Part shown: positions 15,998 to 24,103 of the stretch, one piece after another
How the letters are laid out: each line of letters begins with the position of its first letter
How positions within the stretch are numbered: the stretch's first letter is position 1
Assembly: GCA_019454835.1 (NCBI GenBank)
Contig: JACFNP010000037.1
Location: forward strand, 1-35,443
DNA length: 35,443 nucleotides
From: Rubellimicrobium sp.
GTDB lineage: Bacteria > Pseudomonadota > Alphaproteobacteria > Rhodobacterales > Rhodobacteraceae
Direction of reading: 5' to 3'
The notes under the pieces: generated by a model
The model's database searches: none
The model's input: the letters and a program-made list of their open reading frames with translations, nothing else
What the model was told of the DNA's origin: nothing
Translations under genes and position numbers: made by a program

Positions 15998-16676
15998 CGA
16001 CCTGTCGCTCACCTGGGGCGACTTCACCCTGCGCGGTTCGGCGACCGTGCCCGAAGGCGCCACCGTCGCCGTGATCGGCCCCAGCGGGGCGGGCAAGTCG
16101 ACGCTGCTGGCCGCCATCGCGGGCTTTGCGCCGCCGGGCACGGGCCGCATCCTCTGGCAGGGCCGGGCGATCCACGACCTGCCGCCCTGGCAGCGCCCGG
16201 TGGCGGTGCTGTTTCAGGATTCCAACCTGTTCCCGCATCTGGACGTGGCGCGCAATCTTGGCCTCGCGCTGGACCCGCGCGGTCGGATCAGCGCCGCCGC
16301 GCGGGCGCGCATCGACGAGGTGCTGGCCTCCGTCGATCTGGCCGGTTTCGGCGCGCGGATGCCGGGGCAGCTATCGGGCGGCCAGCTCAGCCGGGCGGGG
16401 CTGGCGCGGGTGCTGTTGCAGGATCGCCCCGTCGTGCTGCTCGACGAGCCGTTCTCGGCGCTCGGCCCCGGCCAGAAGGACGAGATGCTGCGCCTTGCCG
16501 CCGGGCATCTGCACGCCGCCGGGCGCACGGTGCTGCTGGTGACCCACGACCCGGACGAGGCCCGCGCGGTGGCCGACGGCATCGTCACGGTGATCGACGG
16601 GGTGGTCGGCGGGCCGCATCCGGTGGCGATCCTCGACGATGCGCGCGGGCCGCTCGCGGATTATCTGGGCAGATGA
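15981..16676 (+). CDS. thiQ: thiamine ABC transporter ATP-binding protein
   Basis: A 231-residue ABC ATPase with Walker A GPSGAGKST (33-41), Q-loop Gln79, signature LSGGQ (131-135), Walker B VVLLDE (151-156) and switch His189. It powers ThiBP. It overlaps thiP by 17 bases, as is common in this operon. The signature helix continues LSRAGLARVL rather than the usual RQRVALARAL. A GC-rich hairpin follows the stop codon. Confidence 0.94.
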   Translation: MSLVIDDLSLTWGDFTLRGSATVPEGATVAVIGPSGAGKSTLLAAIAGFAPPGTGRILWQGRAIHDLPPWQRPVAVLFQDSNLFPHLDVARNLGLALDPRGRISAAARARIDEVLASVDLAGFGARMPGQLSGGQLSRAGLARVLLQDRPVVLLDEPFSALGPGQKDEMLRLAAGHLHAAGRTVLLVTHDPDEARAVADGIVTVIDGVVGGPHPVAILDDARGPLADYLGR

Positions 16677-16679
16677 GAA

Positions 16680-16703
16680 AGGCGCGGGATCGCCCCCGCG
16701 CCT
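16680..16703 (+). terminator. possible terminator hairpin after thiQ
   Basis: AGGCGCGGG and CCCGCGCCT can pair around a 6-base loop directly after the thiQ stop codon. There is no T tract afterwards, so the call is weak. Confidence 0.35.
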
Positions 16704-16775
16704 GCCTCGTTCGCCGACCCGGAAATGCCGTCGCGGCGTTGCCGCCCCGCCGCCGGGCGGGTGCCATTCGCGGCG

Positions 16776-16890
16776 GGGCAATCGGGCGAACTGCAAACCC
16801 CGTCATTGCGAGGCGAAGCCGAAGCAACCCCGACCGCTCGCGCATGGCCCTCGGGGTTGCTTCGTCGGCTGCGCCTCCTCGCAATGACGG
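16776..16890. repeat. palindromic repeat copy H with left outer arm
   Basis: The left outer arm GGGCAATCGGGCGAAC (16776-16791) is followed by TGCAAACC and the core hairpin (16800-16890): short left arm, loop GACCGCTCGCGCATGGCCC, long right arm. No right outer arm or spacer is seen, so the composite is incomplete. It lies between convergent thiQ and petC. Confidence 0.88.
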
Positions 16891-16906
16891 TATATGGATT
16901 ACCCCG

Positions 16907-17752
16907 CTATTCGCGGTGCTTGTGCGGCGCCCAGAGGCGCTTGTTCGTCAGGTAGAACAGCACCGACAGGATGAGCAGGAAGATCACGCCCACCATGCCC
17001 GCATGTTTGCGCGCATCCAGATGCGGCTCGGCGGCCCACATCAGGAAGGCGGCGACATCCTGCGCCTCGGACTGGAGGTCGTTCACATGGCCGTCGTCGT
17101 AATCGACATCGTCGCCGTAAAGCGGCTGCGGCATGGCGATCCAGCTACCGGGCACCGTATGCTTGCCCGCCTCGTCGACGCAGCTTTCGGCGTAGGCGCC
17201 GCCCTCGAACACGGTGTTGTAGCTGAGGCCCGGCACCCCGTCCGGCGCGCAGTCGGGTTCATCCGCATAGCCGTTCAGCAGCGAGGCGATGTATTCCGGC
17301 CCGCCCATGCCCCGGAAAAGCTGCGAAAGCCCGGTCCCGTAGGGGCCGTGAAAGCCCGCGCGCGCCTTGGCCATCAGGCTCAGGTCCGGGGCGTTTTCCA
17401 TGCCGGAATGGCCGAAATGGTCGGCCGGGGTAGCGGGAACGAAGTCGCCGTCCGGAGTCTCGACATCGAACTGGGCCGCATAGGCGCGCATCTGGTCCTC
17501 GGGCAGCATCGGCCCGCCCTCGTCCGAGAGGGTGCGGTAGGCGACGAAGCTGAGGCCGTGGCAGGCCGCGCAGACATCGGTAAAGACCTTCAGCCCGCGT
17601 TGCAGTTGCGCGGTGTCGTAGCTGCCGAACGGCCCCTCGAACGAGAAGGCATAGTCCGTGACACCACCCTCGCCCGCCGCCATGGCGCCGCCGGTCGAGA
17701 GTGCAAAGGCCGTCAGCGTGGAAAGCGCGAATTTCCTGAACATCTGGGTCAT
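16907..17752 (-). CDS. petC: cytochrome c1 of the bc1 complex
   Basis: A 281-residue precursor with a Sec signal (cut about residue 25, AMA-AG). The heme c motif is CAACH (61-65). The axial methionine lies in SWIAMPQPL, and a C-terminal membrane anchor ends FYLTNKRLWAPHKH. It transfers electrons from the Rieske protein to cytochrome c in complex III. Two possible starts exist: a GTG at 17767 overlapping the petB stop, or the ATG at 17752. The ATG is preferred because AGGA lies six bases upstream. It is last in the petABC operon. Confidence 0.95.
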   Translation of the reverse strand: MTQMFRKFALSTLTAFALSTGGAMAAGEGGVTDYAFSFEGPFGSYDTAQLQRGLKVFTDVCAACHGLSFVAYRTLSDEGGPMLPEDQMRAYAAQFDVETPDGDFVPATPADHFGHSGMENAPDLSLMAKARAGFHGPYGTGLSQLFRGMGGPEYIASLLNGYADEPDCAPDGVPGLSYNTVFEGGAYAESCVDEAGKHTVPGSWIAMPQPLYGDDVDYDDGHVNDLQSEAQDVAAFLMWAAEPHLDARKHAGMVGVIFLLILSVLFYLTNKRLWAPHKHRE

Positions 17753-17763
17753 TCCCGTTCCTG

Positions 17764-19077
17764 TCACTTGGCCTCGGGGCCGTAATGGGCGTTGAAATCG
17801 TCCTCGATCGTCGCGGGCGGGGTCTCGGGCTTCTCGATCACGCCCAGAAGCGGCAGGATGATCAGGAAGAACACGAACCAGTAGGTCGCGGCGATGAGCG
17901 AGATCCAGTCATAGGGGAACTCGGTGCTCTGGGCACCGACCCACATCAGGACCACGAAATCGACGGCCAGCAGCGCGAACCACCAGCGGAACATCGGCCG
18001 GTAACGCCCCGAGCGCACCGACGAGGTATCCAGCCACGGCGCCAGTGCCAGCACGAGGATGGCGCCGAACATCGCCAGCACGCCGAAGAATTTCGCATCG
18101 ACGATGCCGAAGGTGATCCAGTGCGCGAACTGCACCGCCCAGACATCGGCGGTGAAGGCGCGCAGGATCGCGTAGAACGGCAGGAAATACCATTCCGGCA
18201 CGATATGCGCGGGCGTCGCCAGCGGGTTCGCCTGGATGTAGTTGTCGGCGTGGCCAAGGTAATTCGGCATGAAGCCGACGATGGCCATGAACACCACGAG
18301 GATCACGACCAGCGCGAACAGGTCCTTGATGACGAAATAGGGCCAGAACGGCAGGGTGTCCTTCTGCGCCTCTTCCTTCGAGCTGCGGCGCACCTCGACC
18401 CCGGCGGGGTTGTTGTTGCCGGTGGTGTGGAAGGCCCAGACGTGGACGATCACCAGCCCCGCCAGGATGAACGGCAGCAGGTAGTGCAGCGAGAAGAAGC
18501 GGTTCAGCGCCGGTTGCCCGACCGCGCCCGCGCCCAGCAGCCAGGACTGGATCGTCTCGCCGACCAGGGGAATCGCCCCGAACAGGCCGGTGATGACCGC
18601 CGTGCCGTGGAACGACATCTGCCCCCAGGGCAGCACATAGCCCATGAAGGCGGTGCCCATCATCACCAGGTAGATCAGCATCCCGACGATCCAGGTGATT
18701 TCACGCGGGGCCTTGTAGCTGCCGTAGTAGAGGCCGCGGAAGATGTGCAGGTAGACCGCGAAGAAGAACAGCGAGGCGCCGTTGGCGTGGAAATACCGGA
18801 TCATGTGGCCGGAATTCACGTCACGCATGATGTGTTCGATCGAGGCGAAGGCCATATCGACATGCGGCGTGTAGTGCATCGCCAGCACGACGCCGGTGGC
18901 GATCTGCAGCACCAGCGCGAAGACGAGGACGACACCCCAGATCCACATCCAGTTCAGGTTGCGGGGCGTGGGGATCATCAGCGTGTTGTAAAGCAGCGAG
19001 ATCGCCGGGAGGCGGCTCTCGAACCACTTCTCGAAGCGGGTCTTCGGCTCGTAATGGTCGTGGGGGATACCGGACAT
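17764..19077 (-). CDS. petB: cytochrome b of the bc1 complex
   Basis: A 437-residue integral membrane protein with about eight helices and the two-heme b arrangement. Histidine-bearing helices include [20 protein letters not shown] and [20 protein letters not shown]. The Qo-site motif PEWY occurs in [13 protein letters not shown]. It oxidises ubiquinol at Qo and reduces quinone at Qi. Length equals that of Rhodobacter cytochrome b. It is transcribed between petA (11 bp gap) and petC. Confidence 0.97.
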   Translation of the reverse strand: MSGIPHDHYEPKTRFEKWFESRLPAISLLYNTLMIPTPRNLNWMWIWGVVLVFALVLQIATGVVLAMHYTPHVDMAFASIEHIMRDVNSGHMIRYFHANGASLFFFAVYLHIFRGLYYGSYKAPREITWIVGMLIYLVMMGTAFMGYVLPWGQMSFHGTAVITGLFGAIPLVGETIQSWLLGAGAVGQPALNRFFSLHYLLPFILAGLVIVHVWAFHTTGNNNPAGVEVRRSSKEEAQKDTLPFWPYFVIKDLFALVVILVVFMAIVGFMPNYLGHADNYIQANPLATPAHIVPEWYFLPFYAILRAFTADVWAVQFAHWITFGIVDAKFFGVLAMFGAILVLALAPWLDTSSVRSGRYRPMFRWWFALLAVDFVVLMWVGAQSTEFPYDWISLIAATYWFVFFLIILPLLGVIEKPETPPATIEDDFNAHYGPEAK

Positions 19078-19088
19078 CTGGTTCTGCC

Positions 19089-19649
19089 TCAGCCAAGCTC
19101 GATGGTGGTGTCGTCGACGAATTTCGCAACCGGGATTTCCAGGTTGCGCGGCGCGGGGCCTTTGCGGATGCGGCCCGCCGTGTCGTAATGCGAGCCGTGG
19201 CACGGGCAGTACCAGCCGCCGAAGTCGCCGCTCTGTCCGATGGGCACGCAGCCGAGGTGGGTGCAGATGCCGATCTGCACCAGCCAGACGCCGTCATCCG
19301 AAAGCGCGCGGTGCGCGTCGCTGGCGTCGGCTTCGGCGGACAGGTTGTCGTTGCGCGCCTCGGTGTCGATGAGATCGGTCAGCGGCGTGTTGCGCGCGGC
19401 CTCGATTTCCTCGTCGGTGCGGGCGCGGATGAAGACCGGCTTGCCCTGCCACAGCACGGTGAGCTGCGACCCCACATCGACCGACGAGACATCGACCCGG
19501 ATCGACGCCAGCGCCCGCACGTCCGCCGAGGCGTTCATCTGGTTGACCAGCGGCCAGACCGCCGCCCCCGTCGCCACGACCGCCGCGCTGCCGGTCGCAT
19601 AGTAGAGAAAATCGCGGCGGTTGCCCTGTGGATCGTCTGCATGTGACAC
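19089..19649 (-). CDS. petA: ubiquinol-cytochrome c reductase Rieske iron-sulfur subunit
   Basis: A 186-residue Rieske protein. The N terminus ([20 protein letters not shown]) is a twin-arginine signal-anchor. The cluster ligands are in CTHLGC (129-134) and CPCHGSHYD (148-156), and [11 protein letters not shown] is conserved. The start codon is GTG at 19649 with GGAG upstream. Rhodobacter homologues begin with the same MSHA residues, so the GTG is accepted over longer readings. First gene of petABC. Confidence 0.95.
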   Translation of the reverse strand: MSHADDPQGNRRDFLYYATGSAAVVATGAAVWPLVNQMNASADVRALASIRVDVSSVDVGSQLTVLWQGKPVFIRARTDEEIEAARNTPLTDLIDTEARNDNLSAEADASDAHRALSDDGVWLVQIGICTHLGCVPIGQSGDFGGWYCPCHGSHYDTAGRIRKGPAPRNLEIPVAKFVDDTTIELG

Positions 19650-20053
19650 GGGTCGTTCTCCGTTTCTCTGACCGCAGCCTCCTGCGATCACGGCATTTCG
19701 ACGCCGGAAAGGCGCCCGGCGGGTTCGCCCGAGCTTTAGCCACCTCTTTCCGGCACGTCCAGCGCCGAGCGGCGCGAAATGCGGCGCCGGTGCGGCGGGC
19801 GCGTCACGAAGGCCACAGGCCGCGCGGCGCCGCCCGGACCGTGCAGGGCAATCGCACATGCCCTGCGCGGGTAGCCGCATGTTGCAACGGTGGGGCAGCA
19901 TGACCGGCGCCCGCACCGGGGGTGGGCGCGGATGCGCCCGCCCTGGGGGGCGGGGCGGGCGCCGGTCGTGCTGCGCACGCCCGAAAGGGGAAATCTGCGG
20001 GCCGCTCGCCGCATGGTCGGCAAATGCGATTGCCGTGCCCGGACCGGGGCCGA
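19650..20053. other. non-coding region upstream of petABC
   Basis: About 400 bp with no convincing gene. It contains the petABC leader. A 9-bp perfect inverted repeat GCCGGAAAG (19703-19711) / CTTTCCGGC (19746-19754) is separated by 34 bases. A relic of the repeat family's outer end (TGCAGGGCAATCGCACATG, then CCCTGCGCGGGTAGCCGC) lies at 19842-19878. A strong 10-bp hairpin GCGCCCGCCC/GGGCGGGCGC is at 19934-19962, possibly terminating the leftward GST gene's opposite strand. No clear promoter hexamers were found. Confidence 0.5.
19842..19878. repeat. solo outer-end remnant of the composite repeat
   Basis: The stretch matches the left end of composite J (TGCAGGGCAGTCGGGC, then CTGCCCTGCGCGGGTCGCC) with a small gap, but no core hairpin follows. 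It suggests a deletion product or an independent piece of the element. Confidence 0.5.
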
Positions 20054-20656
20054 TCAGTCGGGGCGGGTCGCCCCCATGCTGCTGCGGCCCGAGAAATCCG
20101 CGAACCATGCCGCCAGTTGCGGATGCCCCTCGCGCCAGCCGCGCGCGTCGTGGCGGAAGTCGAGATAGGCCAGCATTGCCCCCAGCGCGATCTGCCCGGC
20201 ATCGAGCGGCCGCGATGCGATACGTTCGGCATCGCGCTCCAGCATGTCGAGCGCGTGGGTGATCTTGGCCCAGTGGGCGTCCAGCCATTCGGGCCATTGA
20301 CGATCAGCCGGGCGCAGGCGCGTCTCGTAGGTCATCAGCGCCGCCGAATCGCCGATGCCGTCGGCGGCGGCTTCCAGCGTGAGCACCTCCCAGAGCCGGT
20401 CGGCCGGATAGAGGCCCACGCCCCAGAGTTCGTCGAGATAGCGGGTGATGACCCGGCTGTCATGCAGCGGCACCGCATCGTCGCGCAGCAGCACGGGGAT
20501 ACGCCCGGTCGGATGGGCCGCATTCACCTGCGGGTCGGTCTGGATCGCATTGGTCGTGACGCTGATTTCCTCGACCGCATCGAGTTGCCCCGCCTCGCGG
20601 ACAAGGATGCGGACCTTGCGCGCGAAAGGCGAGGTCGGCGACATGATGAGCTTCAT
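20054..20656 (-). CDS. glutathione S-transferase family protein
   Basis: A 200-residue protein with an N-terminal thioredoxin-like GST domain ([19 protein letters not shown], then [13 protein letters not shown] and the glutathione-binding [12 protein letters not shown]) and an all-helical C-terminal domain. It resembles the YibF-like bacterial GST group. The residue activating glutathione may be Ser in SPTSPFARK. It stands alone on the minus strand; a GGAG sequence precedes the start. Substrate is unknown. Confidence 0.9.
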   Translation of the reverse strand: MKLIMSPTSPFARKVRILVREAGQLDAVEEISVTTNAIQTDPQVNAAHPTGRIPVLLRDDAVPLHDSRVITRYLDELWGVGLYPADRLWEVLTLEAAADGIGDSAALMTYETRLRPADRQWPEWLDAHWAKITHALDMLERDAERIASRPLDAGQIALGAMLAYLDFRHDARGWREGHPQLAAWFADFSGRSSMGATRPD

Positions 20657-20755
20657 CGGGGACTCCGGTCAGGCGCCGACCATCAGGCGCGTCGGCGCGC
20701 GCACACTAGCGCCGGTTCCGCTCAGGGCAAGGCCGGGCCGCAGGGTCGGCATGTT

Positions 20756-20848
20756 CCGTCATTGCGAGGAGCCGAAGGCGACGAAGCAAGCCCGAGGGCA
20801 TTGCGCGAGCGGTCGAGGTTGCTTCGGCTTGCGCCTCGCAATGACGGG
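20756..20848. repeat. palindromic repeat copy I
   Basis: Core hairpin in forward orientation: long left arm with GAGGAGCCGAAGGCGACGAAG, loop GAGGGCATTGCGCGAGCGGTC, short right arm ending GCGCCTCGCAATGACGGG. The bases just before it (GGCATGTTCCGTCA) match the inner margin of composites, but outer arms are not clear. It lies between the GST start and GntR-regulator stop. Confidence 0.9.
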
Positions 20849-20891
20849 TGCCCGGCATGTCGCCATCGCACACCGCCCGCCGCCCCCCCGG

Positions 20892-21551
20892 TCAGACCCG
20901 CAGCATCCGCAGCCCCTGGGTCACGTCGCCGCGCACCGCCAGCCGCAGGCCGGGTTCGTCGCCCGCGCGCAGGGCGGCAAGGATCAGCCGGTGGTGCGGC
21001 GGCGGCTCCTTGCGGTTCATCCGCCCGTAGAGCGCCCGCATCGTCGGGCCGAGCTGCAGCCAGACGGTCTCGGTCAGCGCCAGCATCGCCGGGGCCTGCG
21101 CCCGCAGATAGAGCATCCGGTGAAATTCGAGGTTCACCCGGATATAGCCCGCCGCATCATGGCGCGCGATCATCTGCGCGATGCCCTGGTTCACCGCCTC
21201 GAGCCGGTCGATCAGCGTGAAATGCGCCCTGGGCAGCGCGCGCGAGGCCAGTTCAGGTTCGAGCATGGCGCGCAGCGCGGCCAGTTCCTCGATCCGCTCG
21301 TTCGAGAGCGCGGGCGTCGCCACCCGCCCCGAGGCGGACACCACCAGCGCCCCTTCGGCGGCCAGCCTGCGCACCGCCTCGCGCGCGGGGGTCATCGAGG
21401 TGCCGAAGTCGCGCGCCACGCCGCGCAGGGTCAGCCCCGCGCCGGGCGGCAGTTCGCCGTGCATGATGCGGGTGCGCAACGTGCGGTAGATGCGGTCATG
21501 CTGCGCGCCGCTGCCCTCGGGCGCCCGCGCGACGGGGGCGGGCGGGATCAT
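20892..21551 (-). CDS. GntR-family transcriptional regulator (FadR/FCD subfamily)
   Basis: A 219-residue regulator. Residues about 20-80 form the winged HTH (IYRTLRTRIMHGELPPGAGL, then FGTSMTPAREAVRRLAAEG). The C-terminal helical FCD ligand domain contains NLEFHRMLY and HHRLILAALRAGD, with the aspartate/histidine pattern that commonly binds a metal. Regulated genes cannot be named. Its start overlaps the stop of the upstream metallopeptidase gene (ATGA at 21548-21551), so both are likely in one operon. Confidence 0.9.
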   Translation of the reverse strand: MIPPAPVARAPEGSGAQHDRIYRTLRTRIMHGELPPGAGLTLRGVARDFGTSMTPAREAVRRLAAEGALVVSASGRVATPALSNERIEELAALRAMLEPELASRALPRAHFTLIDRLEAVNQGIAQMIARHDAAGYIRVNLEFHRMLYLRAQAPAMLALTETVWLQLGPTMRALYGRMNRKEPPPHHRLILAALRAGDEPGLRLAVRGDVTQGLRMLRV

Positions 21552-22240
21552 GGCGCAAACCGCAGGCGATGCAGGCGCGGGCCTTCCTCGCGCAGCCAGC
21601 GCCGTTGCGCCGCATGGCCGGGACAGAGCCGCGCGACGACGGCCCAGAAGGCGGGCGAATGGTTCATCTGCGCGAGATGCGCGACCTCATGCGCGGCGAC
21701 GTAGTCGAGCACCTCGGGCGGCGCCATCACCAGCCGCCACGAGAACATCAGGTCGCCGCGCGCCGAGCACGACCCCCAGCGCGAGCGCGGATCGCGCAGG
21801 GTGATGCGCCGGAACGGGCGACCCAGCGCCGCCGCATGACGGTCGCAGGCCTCGGCCAGCCGCGCCCGCGCCTGGGTCCGCAGGAAGACCTCGACCCGGC
21901 GGGCGACGCGCGGCGGATCGTCGGGCAGTACCAGCGCATCATCCTTCAGGACCGGGCCGCGCACCGGACCGGCGACCAGCGGCAGGCTTTGGCCCAGAAA
22001 GGGGATCGTGCCGCCCAGATGCGGGGCCTCACCCGTCTCGACCTGCGCGAGATGGCGACGCAGCCAGTCGGCCCGCGACCGGGCGAAGGCCACCCCCTCG
22101 TCGCGCGCGACATGATGCGGCAGGGTCAGCGTCACCCGCCCGTCAAGCCGCGAGACGCGCAGCGACATCCGGCGCGCGCGAGGCGAGCTGCGCAGCGCCA
22201 CGCGCACCGGCGGATCGCCCGCGATCACGAGATCGTCCAT
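21548..22240 (-). CDS. YgjP-type metal-dependent hydrolase (DUF45/M48-like)
   Basis: A 230-residue protein with the zinc motif HEVAHL (about 184-189) followed by NHSPAFW, and the RSRWGSCS motif (about 152-159). This is the YgjP/WLM-like DUF45 family of predicted metallopeptidases, whose role is unclear. The ATG at 22240 is preferred over a GTG at 22270 because no ribosome-binding site fits the GTG; this is uncertain. It is transcribed toward the GntR-family gene, with which it overlaps by 4 bases. Confidence 0.85.
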   Translation of the reverse strand: MDDLVIAGDPPVRVALRSSPRARRMSLRVSRLDGRVTLTLPHHVARDEGVAFARSRADWLRRHLAQVETGEAPHLGGTIPFLGQSLPLVAGPVRGPVLKDDALVLPDDPPRVARRVEVFLRTQARARLAEACDRHAAALGRPFRRITLRDPRSRWGSCSARGDLMFSWRLVMAPPEVLDYVAAHEVAHLAQMNHSPAFWAVVARLCPGHAAQRRWLREEGPRLHRLRFAP

Positions 22241-22340
22241 GAACCGCCCCGCAAAGGCTTTGACATGCACTTGCGCTTATGGCAGGGCGCGCCCACTTCC
22301 CGCAAGGGACAGCCTCCCGACCGCTGCAAAGGACCACGCC

Positions 22341-22661
22341 ATGCCCGATCCCGACTGGGGCACCAAGCGTCTCTGCCCGACGACCGGCAAGCGCTTTTAC
22401 GACATGAATGCCAATCCTGTCATCAGCCCCTATACCGGACAGGTGGTGAATATCGACACCGGGCGCAACCGCACCATGGTCGCCGATGCCGAGGACCGGC
22501 AGGGCAAGAAGGCGGCCAAGGACATCGAGGAAGACGATCTGCTGCTCGACGATGACGATGCCGCGCCGGACGCCGATCTCGACGACGAGGTGCTCGAGGA
22601 CGACGAGGACGATACCGTCTCGCTCGACGACCTGGCCGACGTGCCCGCCGACGACGAATGA
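22341..22661 (+). CDS. TIGR02300 family acidic protein (FYDLN-acid type)
   Basis: A 106-residue protein. The N terminus DWGTKRLCPTTGKRFYDMN resembles the family named for its conserved FYDLN segment and acidic tail; here it reads FYDMN. The second half is almost wholly aspartate and glutamate (DDLLLDDDDAAPDADLDDEV). The family is common in alphaproteobacteria and its function is unknown. An AAAGGA site precedes the ATG. It is divergent from the YgjP-type gene and upstream of tRNA-Ala. Confidence 0.88.
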   Translation: MPDPDWGTKRLCPTTGKRFYDMNANPVISPYTGQVVNIDTGRNRTMVADAEDRQGKKAAKDIEEDDLLLDDDDAAPDADLDDEVLEDDEDDTVSLDDLADVPADDE

Positions 22662-22698
22662 CCGCCGCACGGGGGTGCCACGGGGCCGATATTGCCCC

Positions 22699-22727
22699 TT
22701 GCGCCCCCCCGCGCGCCCGACTAGAGA
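22699..22727 (+). promoter_or_regulatory. possible promoter of tRNA-Ala
   Basis: TTGCGC (22699-22704) and a TAGAGA-like hexamer (22722-22727) are spaced by 17 bp, about 43 bp before the tRNA. The fit to consensus is only moderate. Confidence 0.35.
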
Positions 22728-22769
22728 GCGGCACGCACGGACGCCACCACGGCGCCCGCAGCGCCGGTC

Positions 22770-22845
<76 letters not shown>

Positions 22846-23163
22846 ACCACCTGAAATTCACCTCGTTTTTCGACATGACCGGGTGTTTGCCGTCTTTTGC
22901 GGGCAAGCCCGGCAAGGACACTGACCCCCCGCCACGGACTGCGCATCACAGTATGCGCGTGGTGCCCGGCGCTCGGGCACCGGACGGCAGACACCGCGCC
23001 TGACGGTTGGTGCGATTCGTCACCGGGCCGGCAATAGGCCCGATCGCGCACCCCCCCGCCGCTTCACAATTCTTCACACTACCCCCATACCCCGGCAACA
23101 TCGCCCGGCCATATCCCCGTATCAGGGCGGCGCTGGTGCCGCGTTCAGACAAGGAGAGGCCGG
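22846..23163. other. non-coding region between tRNA-Ala and the Spy-like gene
   Basis: About 318 bp without a convincing gene. Two adjacent hairpins occur: GCGCAT/ATGCGC (22941-22946 with 22953-22958) and GGTGCCCG/CGGGCACC (22961-22968 with 22974-22981). A direct repeat TTCAC-N5-TTCAC lies at 23063-23077. The rest shows no clear structure. Confidence 0.5.
23063..23077 (-). promoter_or_regulatory. CpxR-like direct repeat upstream of the Spy-like gene
   Basis: On the minus strand the site reads GTGAA-N5-GTGAA, a 10-bp-spaced direct repeat like the CpxR box GTAAA-N5-GTAAA. It is 86 bp before a Spy/CpxP-like gene and about 1 kb from an OmpR-type regulator gene. It is a candidate operator only. 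Confidence 0.45.
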
Positions 23164-23727
23164 ATGACCACCGGGACCCCGAAAAGCCCCCGCAAGAGCC
23201 GCGCGCTGCGCAATGGCGTCATCGCCGTCGCGGTGCTCGGCGTGATCGGAACCGCCGGGATGGTGACCGCACAGGGCATGGGAATGCGCATGGGCTTCGA
23301 CCCGTTCGGCGGCAGCATGATGGCGCGGATGATGGATGCCGCAGACGCCACCGATGCGCAGGCTGCCGAGATCGGCACCATCATTGAGGCCACGCGCGGC
23401 GACATCCTGCCGTTGATCGAGGCGATGCCGGAGCGGCGCGCGCAGGTGATGGAACTGCTCGGGGCCGAGACGCTCGACCGCGATGCGTTCGAGGCGCTGC
23501 GGCAGGAGATGCTGGCAACCGCCGACCGGGCCTCGGCGCGGGCGATGGAAGGCTTCCTCGACGCCGCCGAGGTGCTGACCCCCGAACAGCGCGCCGCCGT
23601 CATCGCCGATGGCGAACGGATGCGCAGCCGCATGGAGCAATGGCGCGGATCGCGCGACGGCCACGGCTGGCGCGGACACCATGACGGGCACGGCCCGCGC
23701 CACGACCGGACGCCGGATCGCGGCTGA
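23164..23727 (+). CDS. Spy/CpxP-like periplasmic protein (heavy-metal-sensor type)
   Basis: A 187-residue protein with an N-terminal hydrophobic segment (about 17-36, VIAVAVLGVIGTAGMVTAQG) acting as signal or anchor, then a helical LTxxQ-type domain. The motif LTPEQRAAV matches the Spy/CpxP/ZraP repeats; ATDAQAAEI may be a diverged first repeat. The C terminus is histidine-rich (HGWRGHHDGHGPRHD), suggesting metal binding. Such proteins act as periplasmic chaperones or as feedback inhibitors of envelope-stress kinases. AGGAGAGG precedes the ATG. Its association with the two-component system downstream is inferred from position and from the CpxR-like repeat upstream. Confidence 0.82.
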   Translation: MTTGTPKSPRKSRALRNGVIAVAVLGVIGTAGMVTAQGMGMRMGFDPFGGSMMARMMDAADATDAQAAEIGTIIEATRGDILPLIEAMPERRAQVMELLGAETLDRDAFEALRQEMLATADRASARAMEGFLDAAEVLTPEQRAAVIADGERMRSRMEQWRGSRDGHGWRGHHDGHGPRHDRTPDRG

Positions 23728-23776
23728 CGACCGACGCCCCCGCCGCGTGCTTGCCACAGGCGGGGGCGGTGCCGGA

Positions 23777-24023
23777 GCGGGTCGCGTTTTCGCGGATTCG
23801 GCGGACCTGCTTTGGCACTTTGTTCTTGCGCATCGTCGCGGGTGTCAGATGCAGGGCAGTCGGGCAAACTGCCCTGCGCGGGTCGCCACGGCGTCGCCGC
23901 CCGCAAACCCCGTCATTGCGAGGCGAAGCCGAAGCAATCCCGACCGCTCGCGCTCGACATCGGGGTTGCCGCGTCGCCTGCGGCTCCTCGCAATGACGAA
24001 ATATGCAGTTCGCCCGATTGCCC
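23777..24023. repeat. composite nested palindrome J with extended left flank
   Basis: The 170-bp composite (23854-24023) has outer arms GGGCAGTCGGGCAAAC and GTTCGCCCGATTGCCC, a spacer on the left (containing GCGTCGCCGCCCGCAAACCC) and a reverse-oriented core at 23910-23998. The preceding 77 bases (23777-23853) match the flank of composite K (26490-26566) in direct orientation at about 80% by hand count. The 170-bp interior matches K only as reverse complement. It fills most of the 376 bp between the Spy-like gene and the response-regulator gene. Confidence 0.9.
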
Positions 24024-24103
24024 TTGCGTCGAATGTTTCCATTCGACCGCGAAATGTTCAGGATGGACCGGGCGGCGACCACCGCCGACAGGCGGGATAC
24101 GGC

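Noticed and set aside
19934..19962. Rho-independent terminator for the GST gene
   Set aside because: The stem is strong but no T tract follows on either strand, so it is recorded only as a hairpin.
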